64,000 bases of DNA from Halopseudomonas formosensis (GCF_900115905.1 NZ_FOYD01000002.1:1-64000), one strand, 5' to 3'; positions 51,971 through 61,275 are shown, counted from the stretch's first letter. The notes: a model not told the origin generated them from the letters alone. Program-made: numbers and translations.

Positions 51971-52220
51971 GGTGCGTTCCTCTTGTTGTTCGAATGGGAA
52001 TGGAGTTGATCCGGCATGGATACTCCTGCCCTGACAGTTAAGACCACTCCGATCCGACGCACAAGTAATACGCATCGGTAATGAGATTATGCGATATAAG
52101 CATATAGATAAACATTCCTTTTAAGCATAAAGAAAACCTGATATTGTCTGCCCGCCCCTGGAACCCAGTCGGGTGAAACACCGTTAGCTATGGGCCTTGG
52201 CCCACCAACAGGTTGTCAGA

Positions 52221-53879
52221 ATGTACATTTACGACGAGTATGACCAACGTATCGTTGAGGACCGCGCCAGGCAGTTCCGCGATCAGGTACGCCGCTATCT
52301 CGCCGGCGAGCTTTCCGAGACAGAATTCCTGCCGCTGCGCCTGCAGAACGGCCTGTACGTCCAGCGCTACGCACCCATGCTGCGTATCGCCGTACCCTAT
52401 GGCGTACTCTCTTCCCAACGTCTGCGCAAACTGGCCTATATCACCCGTCGTTACGACAAGGGTTACGCGCACATTACCACCCGCCAGAACATTCAGCTCA
52501 ACTGGCCGAATCTGGAAGATGTGCCGGATATCCTGGAAGAACTTGCCTCGGTGCAGATGCACGCCATCCAGACCAGCGGCAACTGTATCCGCAACACCAC
52601 CACCGACCAGTTCGCGGGTGTGGCCGCCGATGAGATCATCGATCCGCGGCCCTGGTGCGAGATTATCCGTCAGTGGTCGACCTTCCACCCCGAATTCGCC
52701 TTCCTGCCGCGCAAGTTCAAGATCGCCATCAATGGCGCCAGGGAAGACCGTGCTGCCATCGGCGTGCACGATATCGGTCTGAATGCCGTGCGCAACGAAG
52801 CCGGCGAGCTGGGCTTCCAGGTGCTGGTGGGTGGCGGCCTCGGTCGGACTCCCATGGTTGGCGCCGAAATCCGCGCCTTCCTGCCCTGGCAGCATCTGCT
52901 GACCTATCTCGAGGCTATTCTGCGGGTGTACAACCGCTATGGTCGCCGGGACAACAAGTTCAAGGCGCGCATCAAGATTCTGGTCAAGGCCCTGACCCCG
53001 GAAGTCTTCGGCGAGAAGGTCGAGGCCGAATGGCAGAACCTCAAGGATGGCCCGGCCACCCTGACCGAGAGTGAACTGCAGCGCGTCAGCAAGTATTTCG
53101 TCAGCCCCGAGCTGGAAAGTTTCCCGGGTGACGACGCCGGCTACCTGGACAAGCGCGGCAGCGACAAGGGCTTCAATAACTGGGCCAGCCGCAACGTGCA
53201 CCCGCACCGCGCTCCGGGCTACGCCGCCGTGACCCTGTCACTCAAGCCCAACGCGGTTGCACCGGGCGACATCACCGCCGAACAGCTGGAAGCCGCCGCC
53301 GACCTGGCCGAGCAGTACAGCCTGGGCGAGATCCGCTCCACCCATTACCAGAACCTGGTGCTGCCCTACGTACGCCAGAAGGATCTGTACGAGCTGTGGC
53401 ACAAGGCCCGCGAAGCCGGCTTTGCCACTCCGAACATTGGTCTGCTGTCGGACATGATCTGCTGCCCCGGCGGCGATTTCTGCTCGCTGGCCAACGCCAA
53501 GTCCATCCCGATCGCCCAGTCCATCCAGGAGCAGTTCGACAACCTCGACTACCTGTACGACATCGGCGAACTGGAACTGAATATTTCCGGCTGCATGAAC
53601 GCCTGTGGTCACCACCACATCGGCCACATCGGCATTCTGGGTGTGGACAAGAAGGGCGAGGAGTTCTATCAGGTCTCCCTGGGTGGCAAGTCCGGCCGTG
53701 ACGCCGCCATCGGCAAGATCCTCGGCCCCTCCTTTGCCGCCAATCAGATGCCCACCGTAGTGCAGAAGCTGATCGACGTGTATCTGGAGCACCGCACCCC
53801 TGAAGAGCGCTTCATCGATACCTACGAGCGCATTGGCATGGACCCGTTCAAGGAGCGCGTATATGCGGCTGATCATTAA
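52221..53879 (+). CDS. cysI: Sulfite reductase hemoprotein, ferredoxin/NADPH type
   Basis: It reduces sulfite to sulfide in cysteine synthesis. The 552 residues have the two nitrite/sulfite reductase ferredoxin-like halves, the substrate-binding TSGNCIRNTTTDQFAG, and the 4Fe-4S/siroheme cysteines as CPGGDFC and, 70 residues on, SGCMNACGHHH. The start at 52221 (MYIYDEYDQRIVEDR) matches P. aeruginosa CysI; AGG lies eight bases upstream. DUF934 follows with a 17-base overlap. Confidence 0.96.
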   Translation: MYIYDEYDQRIVEDRARQFRDQVRRYLAGELSETEFLPLRLQNGLYVQRYAPMLRIAVPYGVLSSQRLRKLAYITRRYDKGYAHITTRQNIQLNWPNLEDVPDILEELASVQMHAIQTSGNCIRNTTTDQFAGVAADEIIDPRPWCEIIRQWSTFHPEFAFLPRKFKIAINGAREDRAAIGVHDIGLNAVRNEAGELGFQVLVGGGLGRTPMVGAEIRAFLPWQHLLTYLEAILRVYNRYGRRDNKFKARIKILVKALTPEVFGEKVEAEWQNLKDGPATLTESELQRVSKYFVSPELESFPGDDAGYLDKRGSDKGFNNWASRNVHPHRAPGYAAVTLSLKPNAVAPGDITAEQLEAAADLAEQYSLGEIRSTHYQNLVLPYVRQKDLYELWHKAREAGFATPNIGLLSDMICCPGGDFCSLANAKSIPIAQSIQEQFDNLDYLYDIGELELNISGCMNACGHHHIGHIGILGVDKKGEEFYQVSLGGKSGRDAAIGKILGPSFAANQMPTVVQKLIDVYLEHRTPEERFIDTYERIGMDPFKERVYAADH

Positions 53880-54357
53880 GGACAACCAGGTCGTCCCGGA
53901 TACCTGGGAACTGCTGCCCAAGGACGCCACCCTGGACCAGTTGACCAATACCGGCGACGTCATAGTGCCTCTGGCCATGTGGCTGGAGCACTCCCACGCC
54001 CTCAAGGCGCGGGACGGGCGCCTGGGCGTCTGGCTGGATGCGGACGAGGAAGCCGAGTGCATCGCCGAGGATCTGGACAGTTTTGCCGTGATCGCCTTGA
54101 ACTTCCCGGTGTTCAGCGACGGGCGCAACTACTCCAACGCCCGGCTGCTGCGTGACCGCTACCAGTATCAGGGCGAGCTGCGCTCGATCGGCGACGTGCT
54201 GCGTGATCAGCTGTTCTTCATGCGCCGCTGCGGCTTCAATGCCTACGCCCTGCGCGAAGATCACGATCCCCACGCGGCGCTGGCCAGTCTGCAGGACTTC
54301 TCCGAGGTCTATCAGGCCGCCACTGATCAGCCGCTGCCGCTGTTCAGACGACGCTGA
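53863..54357 (+). CDS. DUF934-family protein, sulfite-reduction associated
   Basis: A 164-residue cytoplasmic protein of DUF934, found next to cysI across Pseudomonas. It contains FPVFSDGRNYSNARLLRDR, a strongly conserved block. It is thought to serve sulfite reduction, perhaps in electron delivery or assembly, but no activity is proved. The ATG at 53863 has GGAG seven bases upstream and lies inside cysI, indicating translational coupling. Confidence 0.92.
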   Translation: MRLIIKDNQVVPDTWELLPKDATLDQLTNTGDVIVPLAMWLEHSHALKARDGRLGVWLDADEEAECIAEDLDSFAVIALNFPVFSDGRNYSNARLLRDRYQYQGELRSIGDVLRDQLFFMRRCGFNAYALREDHDPHAALASLQDFSEVYQAATDQPLPLFRRR

Positions 54358-54364
54358 GCCTGCC

Positions 54365-54392
54365 ACAGCACCGGACGCCCGTCCGGTGCTGT
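54365..54392. terminator. Strong hairpin after the cysI operon
   Basis: ACAGCACCGGAC/GTCCGGTGCTGT is a perfect 12-base stem with loop GCCC, eight bases past the DUF934 stop codon. A T-run is lacking. Confidence 0.65.
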
Positions 54393-54423
54393 CCCCACCC
54401 AGCTCATCCTGCTTCCCCTTGCG

Positions 54424-54480
54424 TTAGCCCAGCGACTGGATAACTTCAGCCCGGCTGACGATACCCAGAGCAAACGCAAG
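54424..54480 (-). pseudogene. 3' remnant of a CBS-domain gene
   Basis: On the minus strand one frame reads ALAFALGIVSRAEVIQSLG followed by a TAA stop (54424-54426). LGIVSRAEVI is the classic last strand and helix of a CBS domain. Upstream of about 54480 the frame turns into G/C-rich sequence without CBS similarity, so only the last 15-19 codons remain. It appears to be the tail of a gene lost by deletion. The match is short, so chance similarity is possible. Confidence 0.4.
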
Positions 54481-54572
54481 CGCCCTCCCCCGGACGGGAT
54501 GGCGGGGGGGGCGACTGGCGTGGGGTAGACTTGCGCAGGCTGTTTTCTGCTGATTCCGGACCCGCACAACCC

Positions 54573-55247
54573 ATGCAACTTGCCATAGCCGCCCTTATCG
54601 CCCTGCTGCCGATCATCAATCCCTTCAGTACCGCCCCGATGTTCCTCGCCATCACCGAGGGGGACACGGACGCAGAACGCCGCGACCAGGCCCGCAAGGC
54701 GGTGATCTACATGATCTGCATTCTGGTGGCCTTCCTGATCGGCGGGAGCTTCATCATGAAGTTCTTCGGTCTGTCGCTGCCCGGCCTGCGCATAGCCGGC
54801 GGCATTCTGGTGGCCGGGGTCGGCATGCGCATGCTCTACCCCAGGGACAACGCCGGTCAGACGGCAGCGGAGCGCCAGGAGTCCAGGCGCAAGCGTGATG
54901 TGTCCTTCACTCCGTTGGCCATGCCCAGTCTGGCCGGGCCGGGGGCCATTTCCGTGACCATAGGTCTTACCTCGCTGGCCCGGGGCTGGCTGGATTTCGT
55001 CTCCATCATCATCGGCATACTGCTCGCCGCCGCGGTGGTCTACATCACCCTGCGGCTGTCGACCCGCCTGGTACGGGTGTTGGGGGTCAACGGTCTGCAC
55101 GCCATGACCAAGATCATGGGCTTTCTGATCCTCTGTGTCGGCGTGCAGTTCATCGTCAACGGCGTGGTGGAAGTGGCCCAGAGCCCCGAACTGATCGAAG
55201 GCATCATCCGGGAGATAGATGCCGCGCGGGAAAAAAAGGCCCCATGA
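54573..55247 (+). CDS. MarC-family integral membrane protein
   Basis: A 224-residue protein with six hydrophobic helices and the family opening LIALLPIINPFSTAPMFLAITEG. MarC proteins were once linked to antibiotic resistance, but their function is unknown. The start at 54573 is in line with the family. Its TGA overlaps the ATG of the DUF2845 gene (ATGA), so the two are translationally coupled. Confidence 0.9.
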   Translation: MQLAIAALIALLPIINPFSTAPMFLAITEGDTDAERRDQARKAVIYMICILVAFLIGGSFIMKFFGLSLPGLRIAGGILVAGVGMRMLYPRDNAGQTAAERQESRRKRDVSFTPLAMPSLAGPGAISVTIGLTSLARGWLDFVSIIIGILLAAAVVYITLRLSTRLVRVLGVNGLHAMTKIMGFLILCVGVQFIVNGVVEVAQSPELIEGIIREIDAAREKKAP

Positions 55248-55582
55248 AACAGCTGCTCTGCACGCTGACCCTGCTGGCCAGCGTGCTCGCCTCAACCAGT
55301 GCCGTCGGCGCAACCATGCGCTGCAATGACGGCATCGTCTCTACCGGCGAGAGCACTCAGGGCGTGCTGGATAAATGCGGCGCGCCCTCCTCACAGGTTA
55401 CCGACAGTCCCGCTATCGACGAGAACGGTTTTGTGGTGCGCGGTGCCGCTACGGTCAAACACTGGACCTATACGCCCCCGGGCGGCATACGCTATCAGCG
55501 CGCTTTCTTGACGACAGGCTGGTGGAAATTCGCAGCAGGAGGGATTAATCAGCCTTGTTTGATCCGGCACGGCGCAGGGTGA
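55244..55582 (+). pseudogene. DUF2845-family secreted protein, frameshifted near its 3' end
   Basis: The frame begins with a signal peptide (to about VGA-T at 24) and the DUF2845 core: TMRCNDGIVSTGESTQGVLDKCGAP and VKHWTYTPPGGIRYQ. After that it reads RAFLTTGWW, unlike the family. The next frame from 55501 reads RFLDDRLVEIRSRRD then TAA at 55546-55548, the expected family tail. One missing base near 55499 (CAG-CTG-CGC reduced to CAG-CG-CGC) would explain this. The restored stop would overlap the alkB stop. It is either a real mutation or a sequence error. Confidence 0.8.
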
Positions 55583-56204
55583 GATTGATCCGCTGGCTAC
55601 CCAATTGTGGGTGTGGCACATCGGCAAGCGGCAGCACGCCGTGAAAGCGCAACCGGTCAACGCCGCCCCATACTGCTACATCCCCGTGCTGCAGCAGAGT
55701 TCGGGCCGGGCGATCGCTGCGGTTGTGACCGCCGAACAGGAAGGTGGCCGGCATACCCAGGGAAATGGAGACGATAGGCGCGCTGAAGTCCCTCTCATCC
55801 CGATCCTGATGTAGTCCCATGCGGGCGCCGGGAAGGTAGCGGTTGATCAGACAGGTGTCGGGTTGAAAGCTCTGGAACCCGGCACTGTCGGCGGCGCGCT
55901 GGGCCAGTTGCAGCAGACACTCGGGGATGACCGGCCAGGGCTGCCCCGTGGCGGGATCGATCGGGCTGTAACGATAGCCGAATTCGCTGCAAACCCAGCC
56001 CACATCGCCACAGGCACTGCTCTGAACCGACATGCGCCGACCACCCCGGGTCGTCATCTGACGCAGCGGTGACCGTTGCAGCACCCGCTCCAGGGCGGGC
56101 AACAGCGTCGCCAGCCAGGGCTCGGCAAAGCCGGGCAGCATGAAGGCCTGGGCGCCCATCGCCACCCGCTGCTGCGGCTGGTGAAACAGATCCTGAGTCC
56201 TCAC
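55545..56204 (-). CDS. alkB: AlkB-family DNA alkylation repair dioxygenase
   Basis: A 219-residue Fe(II)/2-oxoglutarate dioxygenase that removes methyl groups from 1-methyladenine and 3-methylcytosine. Iron ligands His132 and Asp134 (GLHQDRDE) and His188 (LRFHGV), and 2-oxoglutarate arginines Arg205 and Arg211 (SQRINLTLRR), match E. coli AlkB. The start is GTG at 56204 with GAGG upstream. It begins six bases after the AcuI-like gene, in a sohB-acuI-alkB operon. Confidence 0.93.
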   Translation of the reverse strand: MRTQDLFHQPQQRVAMGAQAFMLPGFAEPWLATLLPALERVLQRSPLRQMTTRGGRRMSVQSSACGDVGWVCSEFGYRYSPIDPATGQPWPVIPECLLQLAQRAADSAGFQSFQPDTCLINRYLPGARMGLHQDRDERDFSAPIVSISLGMPATFLFGGHNRSDRPARTLLQHGDVAVWGGVDRLRFHGVLPLADVPHPQLGSQRINLTLRRAGSNKAD

Positions 56205-56210
56205 TGCACC

Positions 56211-57197
56211 TCAACCAAGGTTCACCACCGCCCGGCCGGTCATGCTACCAGCGAGAATGGTATCAATATGGTCTGACAGCTGATCCAGCGTGATCTCCCG
56301 CTCCAGACGGCTGAGATCGGTCTTCCACTGCAGGGACAGGCGATCCCACATGGAGGCCTTGGCTACCAGCGGCTGCTCCACCGAGTCGACACCCAGCAGG
56401 TTGACGTTGCGCAGAATGAACGGGAAGACACTGGCCTGGAACTGCCCCCCTGCGGTCAGGCCGCAGCAGGCAACACTGGCGTCATAGCGTAGCGACTTGA
56501 CCACGTTGAACAGGATGTCGCCACCGACGGTGTCCACCGCCGCGGCCCAGCGCTCAGCCAGCAGCATCTTGCCGGTACCGGACTGCAGCTCCTCCCGGCT
56601 GATCACCTCGCTGGCGCCCAGCCCGCGGAGGAAGTCGGCCTGATCGGTCTTACCGGTCATGGCCACCACCTCGTAACCCTGCTGAGCGAGCATGGCCACC
56701 GCAATACTGCCTACCCCACCGGTAGCGCCGGTAACCAGCACCGGCCCCGTGTCGGCGGTGAGCCCGGCACGCTGGAGCTTGTCGATGCACAGACCCGCGG
56801 TCAGACCGGCAGTGCCCAGCACCATGCTCTCGCGCAGACTCAGCCCCGCCGGGCGCTTCAGCACCCAGCCGGCAGGTACGCGGATGTACTGACCGAAGCC
56901 GCCCGGGGTATTCATGCCCAGGTCGTAGCCGGTGACTATCACCTCGTCACCGGGCACCAGCTCGGGCACCGCACTGGCCTCCACCACGCCGGCCGCATCG
57001 ATCCCGGGGGTATGGGGATAGTGACGGGTCACGCCCCGGTTGCCACTGGCGGACAAGGCATCCTTGTAGTTCAGTGATGACCAGTGCACGCGGATCAGCA
57101 CCTCTCCGGCGGGCAGCTCATCAATGCGGCGGAGCACCACGCAGCGGGTGAACTGCCCCTGCTCCTCGCTCACCAGCAGTGCCTTGAATTCGGACAT
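56211..57197 (-). CDS. AcuI/YhdH-type NADPH-dependent reductase
   Basis: A 328-residue zinc-free medium-chain dehydrogenase with the YhdH/AcuI pattern (SSLNYKDALSASGNRGVTRHYPHTPGIDAAG, then VTGATGGVGSIAV for NADPH). E. coli YhdH and its relatives reduce acryloyl-CoA to propionyl-CoA, protecting against this toxic electrophile. It lies 59 bases after sohB and six before alkB. Generic quinone-oxidoreductase activity remains possible. Confidence 0.88.
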   Translation of the reverse strand: MSEFKALLVSEEQGQFTRCVVLRRIDELPAGEVLIRVHWSSLNYKDALSASGNRGVTRHYPHTPGIDAAGVVEASAVPELVPGDEVIVTGYDLGMNTPGGFGQYIRVPAGWVLKRPAGLSLRESMVLGTAGLTAGLCIDKLQRAGLTADTGPVLVTGATGGVGSIAVAMLAQQGYEVVAMTGKTDQADFLRGLGASEVISREELQSGTGKMLLAERWAAAVDTVGGDILFNVVKSLRYDASVACCGLTAGGQFQASVFPFILRNVNLLGVDSVEQPLVAKASMWDRLSLQWKTDLSRLEREITLDQLSDHIDTILAGSMTGRAVVNLG

Positions 57198-57256
57198 GCA
57201 AAACTCCTCGTATTACAGACAGGGTGGCTGCCAGGCAGCACCGCGGATCGGCGGAG

Positions 57257-58276
57257 CTACCAGAAGCGCTGATTGTAGAGTCGGGACACCCAGGTCAACA
57301 GCAGGCGGTCCAGCGCCGCTGACATGGTTGAGCTCAAGCGATCCTGCAGCTTCTTCGGACGATGGAAGTGCACTTCAAACACATCGGCCTGGCGGATGCG
57401 CTGGCTGATGTACTCATCACTGGTACGTATCTCGTCGGCCAGGGCTTTCTGCAGTGCCTCGGTACCGAACCAGACCTCGCCCGTGGCCACCTCGTCGACG
57501 TTGAGAACCGGTCGATAACGGGAAACGAATTGCTTGAACAGCCGATGGATGTTCTCCAGGTCCTCCTGGAACTTCTCCCGGCCCTTCTCGGTATTTTCAC
57601 CGAACAGGGTCAGAGTGCGCTTGTACTCCCCGGCGGTGAGCATCTCGTAGTCCACATCATGCTTCTTCAACACACGGTGGAAGTTCGGCAGTTGCGCCAC
57701 CACCCCGATCGACCCGAGCATGGCAAAGGGCGCCGCCAGTACCCGATCACCGATACAGGCCATCATGTAACCCCCGCTGGCCGCCACCTTGTCGACGCAT
57801 ATCGTCAGGGGCACCCCGGCATCTCGAACACGGGTCAGCTGCGATGCGGCCAGTCCATAGGCGTGCACCATGCCCCCGCCGCTTTCCAGGCGCAGCACTA
57901 TCTCGTCCCGCGGGGTGGCCAGCTCCAGCACGGCGGTCACCTCATGGCGCAGACTTTCCAGGGCGCTGGCCTTGATATCACCATTGAAGTTGAGCACGAA
58001 CACCTTGTCCCGATCAGCGCCGCCCTTGCTGCGGGCCCGGGCCTCCTGCTTGCGGCTCTTGTGCAGCGCCTTGAGCGCCGGCTTGTCGAGCACCGCCTGG
58101 CCCAGGCGATCGGTCATGTCCGCTAGTTGATCATTGAGCCGGGTCACCTGCAGTACCCCTTCCCCCCGACGCTGACGCCCCCTCAGGGAAGCCACCATTA
58201 CCAGGATGATGAACACCACCACCAGCGCGGTCAGCGCCTTGGCTGCAAACAGTCCGTACTCGGCAAGCCACTCCAC
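57257..58276 (-). CDS. sohB: SohB-family inner-membrane peptidase
   Basis: A 339-residue S49 serine peptidase with an N-terminal membrane helix (about 11-30) and a charged linker. The catalytic Ser is in KVAASGGYMMACIG (about 185) and the Lys in TAGEYKRTLTLFG (about 237), the SppA/SohB dyad. E. coli SohB is a periplasm-facing protease. The start is GTG at 58276 with AGGAG six bases upstream. Confidence 0.92.
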   Translation of the reverse strand: MEWLAEYGLFAAKALTALVVVFIILVMVASLRGRQRRGEGVLQVTRLNDQLADMTDRLGQAVLDKPALKALHKSRKQEARARSKGGADRDKVFVLNFNGDIKASALESLRHEVTAVLELATPRDEIVLRLESGGGMVHAYGLAASQLTRVRDAGVPLTICVDKVAASGGYMMACIGDRVLAAPFAMLGSIGVVAQLPNFHRVLKKHDVDYEMLTAGEYKRTLTLFGENTEKGREKFQEDLENIHRLFKQFVSRYRPVLNVDEVATGEVWFGTEALQKALADEIRTSDEYISQRIRQADVFEVHFHRPKKLQDRLSSTMSAALDRLLLTWVSRLYNQRFW

Positions 58277-58480
58277 AGATATCTCCTTACAGGTTCACTG
58301 AATTGCAAGCATACCCCATGCGTCTTCTTATGCAGACAGCGCTTGGCAGGGGGAATTCAAACGACCGTATGATTTTTGTTGACAGCCCGACCGACCCGCC
58401 CTACCCTCTGACGAGTCACATACCCGTGCATGCAACGGAGTTACCGTTGCCCAATGAAACATCCGATAAAGGAAGAGTCC

Positions 58481-58795
58481 ATGACTACCGTTGCTGAAAT
58501 CATCAAAAACATGGAAGGCAAGTTCAACCCGGCGGCCGCTTCCGGCCTGGACCTGACTTTCCAATTCAACATCGAGGATGATTCCAACTTTTACGCCGTG
58601 ATCAAGGATGGCACCTGCAACGTTGCCGAAGGCGATGCTGAGGATCCGAACGTGACCCTGATCATGGATTCCGAGACCCTCAACGGCGTGATCACCGGCG
58701 AGACCGATGGCATGCAGGCCTTCATGAGTGGCAAGCTGCGCGCCGAGGGCGACATGATGCTGGCCCTGAAGCTGGGCGAGCTGTTCCCGGTCTGA
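58481..58795 (+). CDS. SCP2 sterol-binding domain protein
   Basis: A 104-residue single-domain protein of the SCP-2 family, seen from GLDLTFQFNIEDD, YAVIKDGTC and MQAFMSGKLRAEGDMMLALKL. The fold binds fatty acyl-CoA, sterols or phospholipids in a hydrophobic tunnel. In bacteria the ligand is rarely known; fatty acyl-CoA is plausible given the many fad genes nearby. The ATG at 58481 is chosen for GGAAGAG just upstream; the frame opens 17 codons earlier. Confidence 0.9.
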   Translation: MTTVAEIIKNMEGKFNPAAASGLDLTFQFNIEDDSNFYAVIKDGTCNVAEGDAEDPNVTLIMDSETLNGVITGETDGMQAFMSGKLRAEGDMMLALKLGELFPV

Positions 58796-58810
58796 TCGAC
58801 CCCATCCCCG

Positions 58811-58838
58811 AAAACCGGAGCCAGGCTCCGGTTTTTTT
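58811..58838 (+). terminator. Intrinsic terminator after the SCP2 gene
   Basis: AACCGGAG/CTCCGGTT stem with loop CCAGG and TTTTTTT tail, 16 bases past the stop codon. Confidence 0.93.
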
Positions 58839-58942
58839 ATGCCCCGCCAACACGGTGCCTGATAACCCGGCCCGTTGGTTGGCAGCCAGCGGTCCCTGCA
58901 GTAGATTGACCGGCAAACCCGATTCAAGACAAGGACAAGCCC

Positions 58943-59710
58943 ATGCAGAAAACCCAACTGTTTGATCTGGACGGCAAAATCGCCCTGGTTACCGGCGCCA
59001 GCCGTGGCATCGGCGAAGCCATCGCCCGCCTGCTCGCTCAGCAAGGTGCCCATGTGATCGTCAGCAGCCGCAAGATCGACGACTGCCAGCAGGTAGCCGA
59101 CTCCATCGTCGCCGCCGGCGGTCAGGCCAGCGCCATGGCCTGTCACATCGGCGAAATGGAACAGATTACCGCCACCATCGAGGCGATCCGCAGCCAGTTC
59201 GGCAAACTGGACATCCTGGTCAACAACGCCGCCACCAACCCCTACTTCGGCAACGTGCTGGACACCGACCTGTCCGCCTTCCAGAAGACCGTGGACGTCA
59301 ACATCCGCGGCTATTTCTTCATGTCCGTCGAGGCCGGCAAGCTGATGCGCGAGAACGGCGGCGGCGCCATCCTCAACGTCGCTTCGGTCAACGGTCTGGT
59401 TCCGGGCCTGATGCAGGGTATCTACTCCATCACCAAGGCCGCGGTGATCAACATGACCAAGGTCTTCGCCAAGGAGTGCGCCCAGTTCGGTATCCGTTGC
59501 AATGCCCTGCTGCCGGGTCTGACCGACACCAAATTCGCCTCGGCGCTGGTGAAGAACGACAGCATCCTCAAGCCGGCACTGCAGCGCATTCCCATGGCGC
59601 GCCCGGCTGATCCGACCGAAATGGCTGGTACCGTGCTGTATCTGGTGAGCGACGCCTCCAGCTACACCACAGGCGCGGCCATCAACGTCGATGGAGGCAT
59701 GCTGTCCTGA
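58943..59710 (+). CDS. Short-chain dehydrogenase/reductase, DHRS4-like
   Basis: A 255-residue NAD(P)-dependent enzyme: TGASRGIGEA (about 18), NNAATNPYFG (about 93), and the active site Ser, Tyr and Lys (NVASVNG, GIYSITKAA at about 158). The NNAATNPYFG loop is typical of the DHRS4-type and bacterial FabG-like group. It follows the SCP2 terminator, so it has its own promoter. The substrate is unknown. Confidence 0.92.
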   Translation: MQKTQLFDLDGKIALVTGASRGIGEAIARLLAQQGAHVIVSSRKIDDCQQVADSIVAAGGQASAMACHIGEMEQITATIEAIRSQFGKLDILVNNAATNPYFGNVLDTDLSAFQKTVDVNIRGYFFMSVEAGKLMRENGGGAILNVASVNGLVPGLMQGIYSITKAAVINMTKVFAKECAQFGIRCNALLPGLTDTKFASALVKNDSILKPALQRIPMARPADPTEMAGTVLYLVSDASSYTTGAAINVDGGMLS

Positions 59711-59775
59711 GGCGTAAGGGCGCGCACAGGCGCGCCCTTGACCCCATCGGCGAACGGATTTTCCGGAAAACCCGC

Positions 59776-60420
59776 CTACTCCAGCCCCTTCATGGCGTCC
59801 AGTGCCTGGGTGTTCATTGCCACCGGTGACAGACCGGTCACTCCTATCTCCACCGCAAAGCGCGCGCCATCGGCGATGGGCATGAAACGGATGGTGAAGG
59901 CATCGGCATACAGCCAGGAAAGATTCAGCTGATCAAGCCAGTGCCAGGCGTCACGCCAGGCGGGCGTACCATGCAGTGAGTGGCTCAGGCCCGAGCCCAT
60001 TTCCTGTTGCTGTTCCAGGGTCAGATAGCGCCCTCTCAGCCGATCCAGCCGGTAGCCATCCTCCAGACCGAGCATGTGTGGCAGACCGCGCCAGCGCAAT
60101 ACCTGCACATCCAGCTCCCAGAGGTCCCCGTGCAGCGGCAGCGGCGAGCTCATCGCCGGTGCCAGATAAACCTCGTGCTGCTTGTCCGCCAGCTGGCGGA
60201 AGTCCAGGGTCGCTATGCGTGCGCCGTCGACGATGGGCTGAAACCGGGAGAATTCCCAGGCCAGCAGGGCGAGACCACCGCACAGCGCCAACAGCACCAG
60301 CAGGGCACACCCCTTGAGCCAGCCCAGCAGCCACTCCAGGCGCCAGCCCAGACGCAGTGTGATGAACAGCAGAAGCAGGCCGAAGCAGCCTGTCAGCACC
60401 GCCAGTCCCAGGTATTGCAT
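59776..60420 (-). CDS. Membrane protein of unknown function, nudC-linked
   Basis: A 214-residue protein with two N-terminal hydrophobic helices (about 2-23 and 35-55) and a soluble domain of about 150 residues. I know no function; a similar gene lies next to nudC in pseudomonads. It begins 19 bases after nudC on the same strand, so they are probably co-transcribed with fimL and the crotonase gene. Confidence 0.8.
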   Translation of the reverse strand: MQYLGLAVLTGCFGLLLLFITLRLGWRLEWLLGWLKGCALLVLLALCGGLALLAWEFSRFQPIVDGARIATLDFRQLADKQHEVYLAPAMSSPLPLHGDLWELDVQVLRWRGLPHMLGLEDGYRLDRLRGRYLTLEQQQEMGSGLSHSLHGTPAWRDAWHWLDQLNLSWLYADAFTIRFMPIADGARFAVEIGVTGLSPVAMNTQALDAMKGLE

Positions 60421-60439
60421 GTACGCTCCTTGTAGAAGA

Positions 60440-61273
60440 TCAGGCCGGAACCGGCGGCTCCGGCTGGCCGGCCAGCCTGGCCAGGTAACAATCGATCAGC
60501 CACCGGGAAATGGTGCCCCGCGGGGGGATGGCCGGCAACTGGTCGACATGCCACCAGTGGGCCTCTTCAATCTCGCCGGGCTGCGGGACAATCTCGCCGC
60601 CGGCGTATTCGGCGTGGAAACCGAGCATCAGGGAATTGGGGAAGGGCCAGTTCTGGCTGCCGAGATACTCGAGGTTGCGCACGTCGATACCCACCTCCTC
60701 CATGACTTCCCTGCGCAGCGCCTCTTCCGCCGACTCGCCGGGCTCGATGAAGCCGGCCAGGGTACTGAAGAAACCGCTGCGGAAGTTGGGCGAGCGTGCC
60801 AGCAGCACCTCATTGCCACGGGTGACCAGCACTATGATGCAGGGGGCCAGCTTGGGGTATTGGCGGTTGCCGCACGCCGGGCACTCCATGGCCCGTTCAT
60901 CGTCCCGCAGGTGGGTCCGTTCGCCGCAGCGTCCACAGAAGCGATGGGTGTCATACCAGATATCCAGCTGCTGGGCGACACCGAGCAGGCGGAAGGTGGT
61001 GTTGTCCACGTTGCCCAGCAGCCCGCGCAGCCCCTGCCAGGAAAGACCCGGCAGGTCGACCTGCTCCTTGACCCGCACAAGCCGGCAAGGACGGTCATCA
61101 ACCAGCCCCAGGGTCACCTGATATTCGGCATCGCCCAGGTAGCGAGCCATGTCCGGATCATGCAGCAGGTTGCCCTGATAGATGGCAAAGGACTGCTCAT
61201 GCCGAATCAGCACCCAGCCATCCGCCCCCGCTTGCGCAGAGAAGGATGAGGTAAACCGGGTGATCTTCTGCAT
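60440..61273 (-). CDS. nudC: NADH pyrophosphatase / NAD-decapping hydrolase
   Basis: A 277-residue Nudix enzyme that splits NADH and removes NAD caps from RNA. It has a zinc ribbon (FCGRCGE and ECPACGN, about 112-135), the Nudix box (GFIEPGESAEEALRREVMEE, about 174), and the NADH-specific SQNWPFPNSLM motif just after. Length and motifs are complete. It lies two bases after fimL. Confidence 0.96.
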   Translation of the reverse strand: MQKITRFTSSFSAQAGADGWVLIRHEQSFAIYQGNLLHDPDMARYLGDAEYQVTLGLVDDRPCRLVRVKEQVDLPGLSWQGLRGLLGNVDNTTFRLLGVAQQLDIWYDTHRFCGRCGERTHLRDDERAMECPACGNRQYPKLAPCIIVLVTRGNEVLLARSPNFRSGFFSTLAGFIEPGESAEEALRREVMEEVGIDVRNLEYLGSQNWPFPNSLMLGFHAEYAGGEIVPQPGEIEEAHWWHVDQLPAIPPRGTISRWLIDCYLARLAGQPEPPVPA

Positions 61274-61275
61274 CT

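Noticed and set aside
54476..54520. G-rich stretch as a G-quadruplex or regulatory element before marC
   Set aside because: There is one run of eight G and shorter runs, but no regular four-run pattern on one strand; it may only be remnant sequence.
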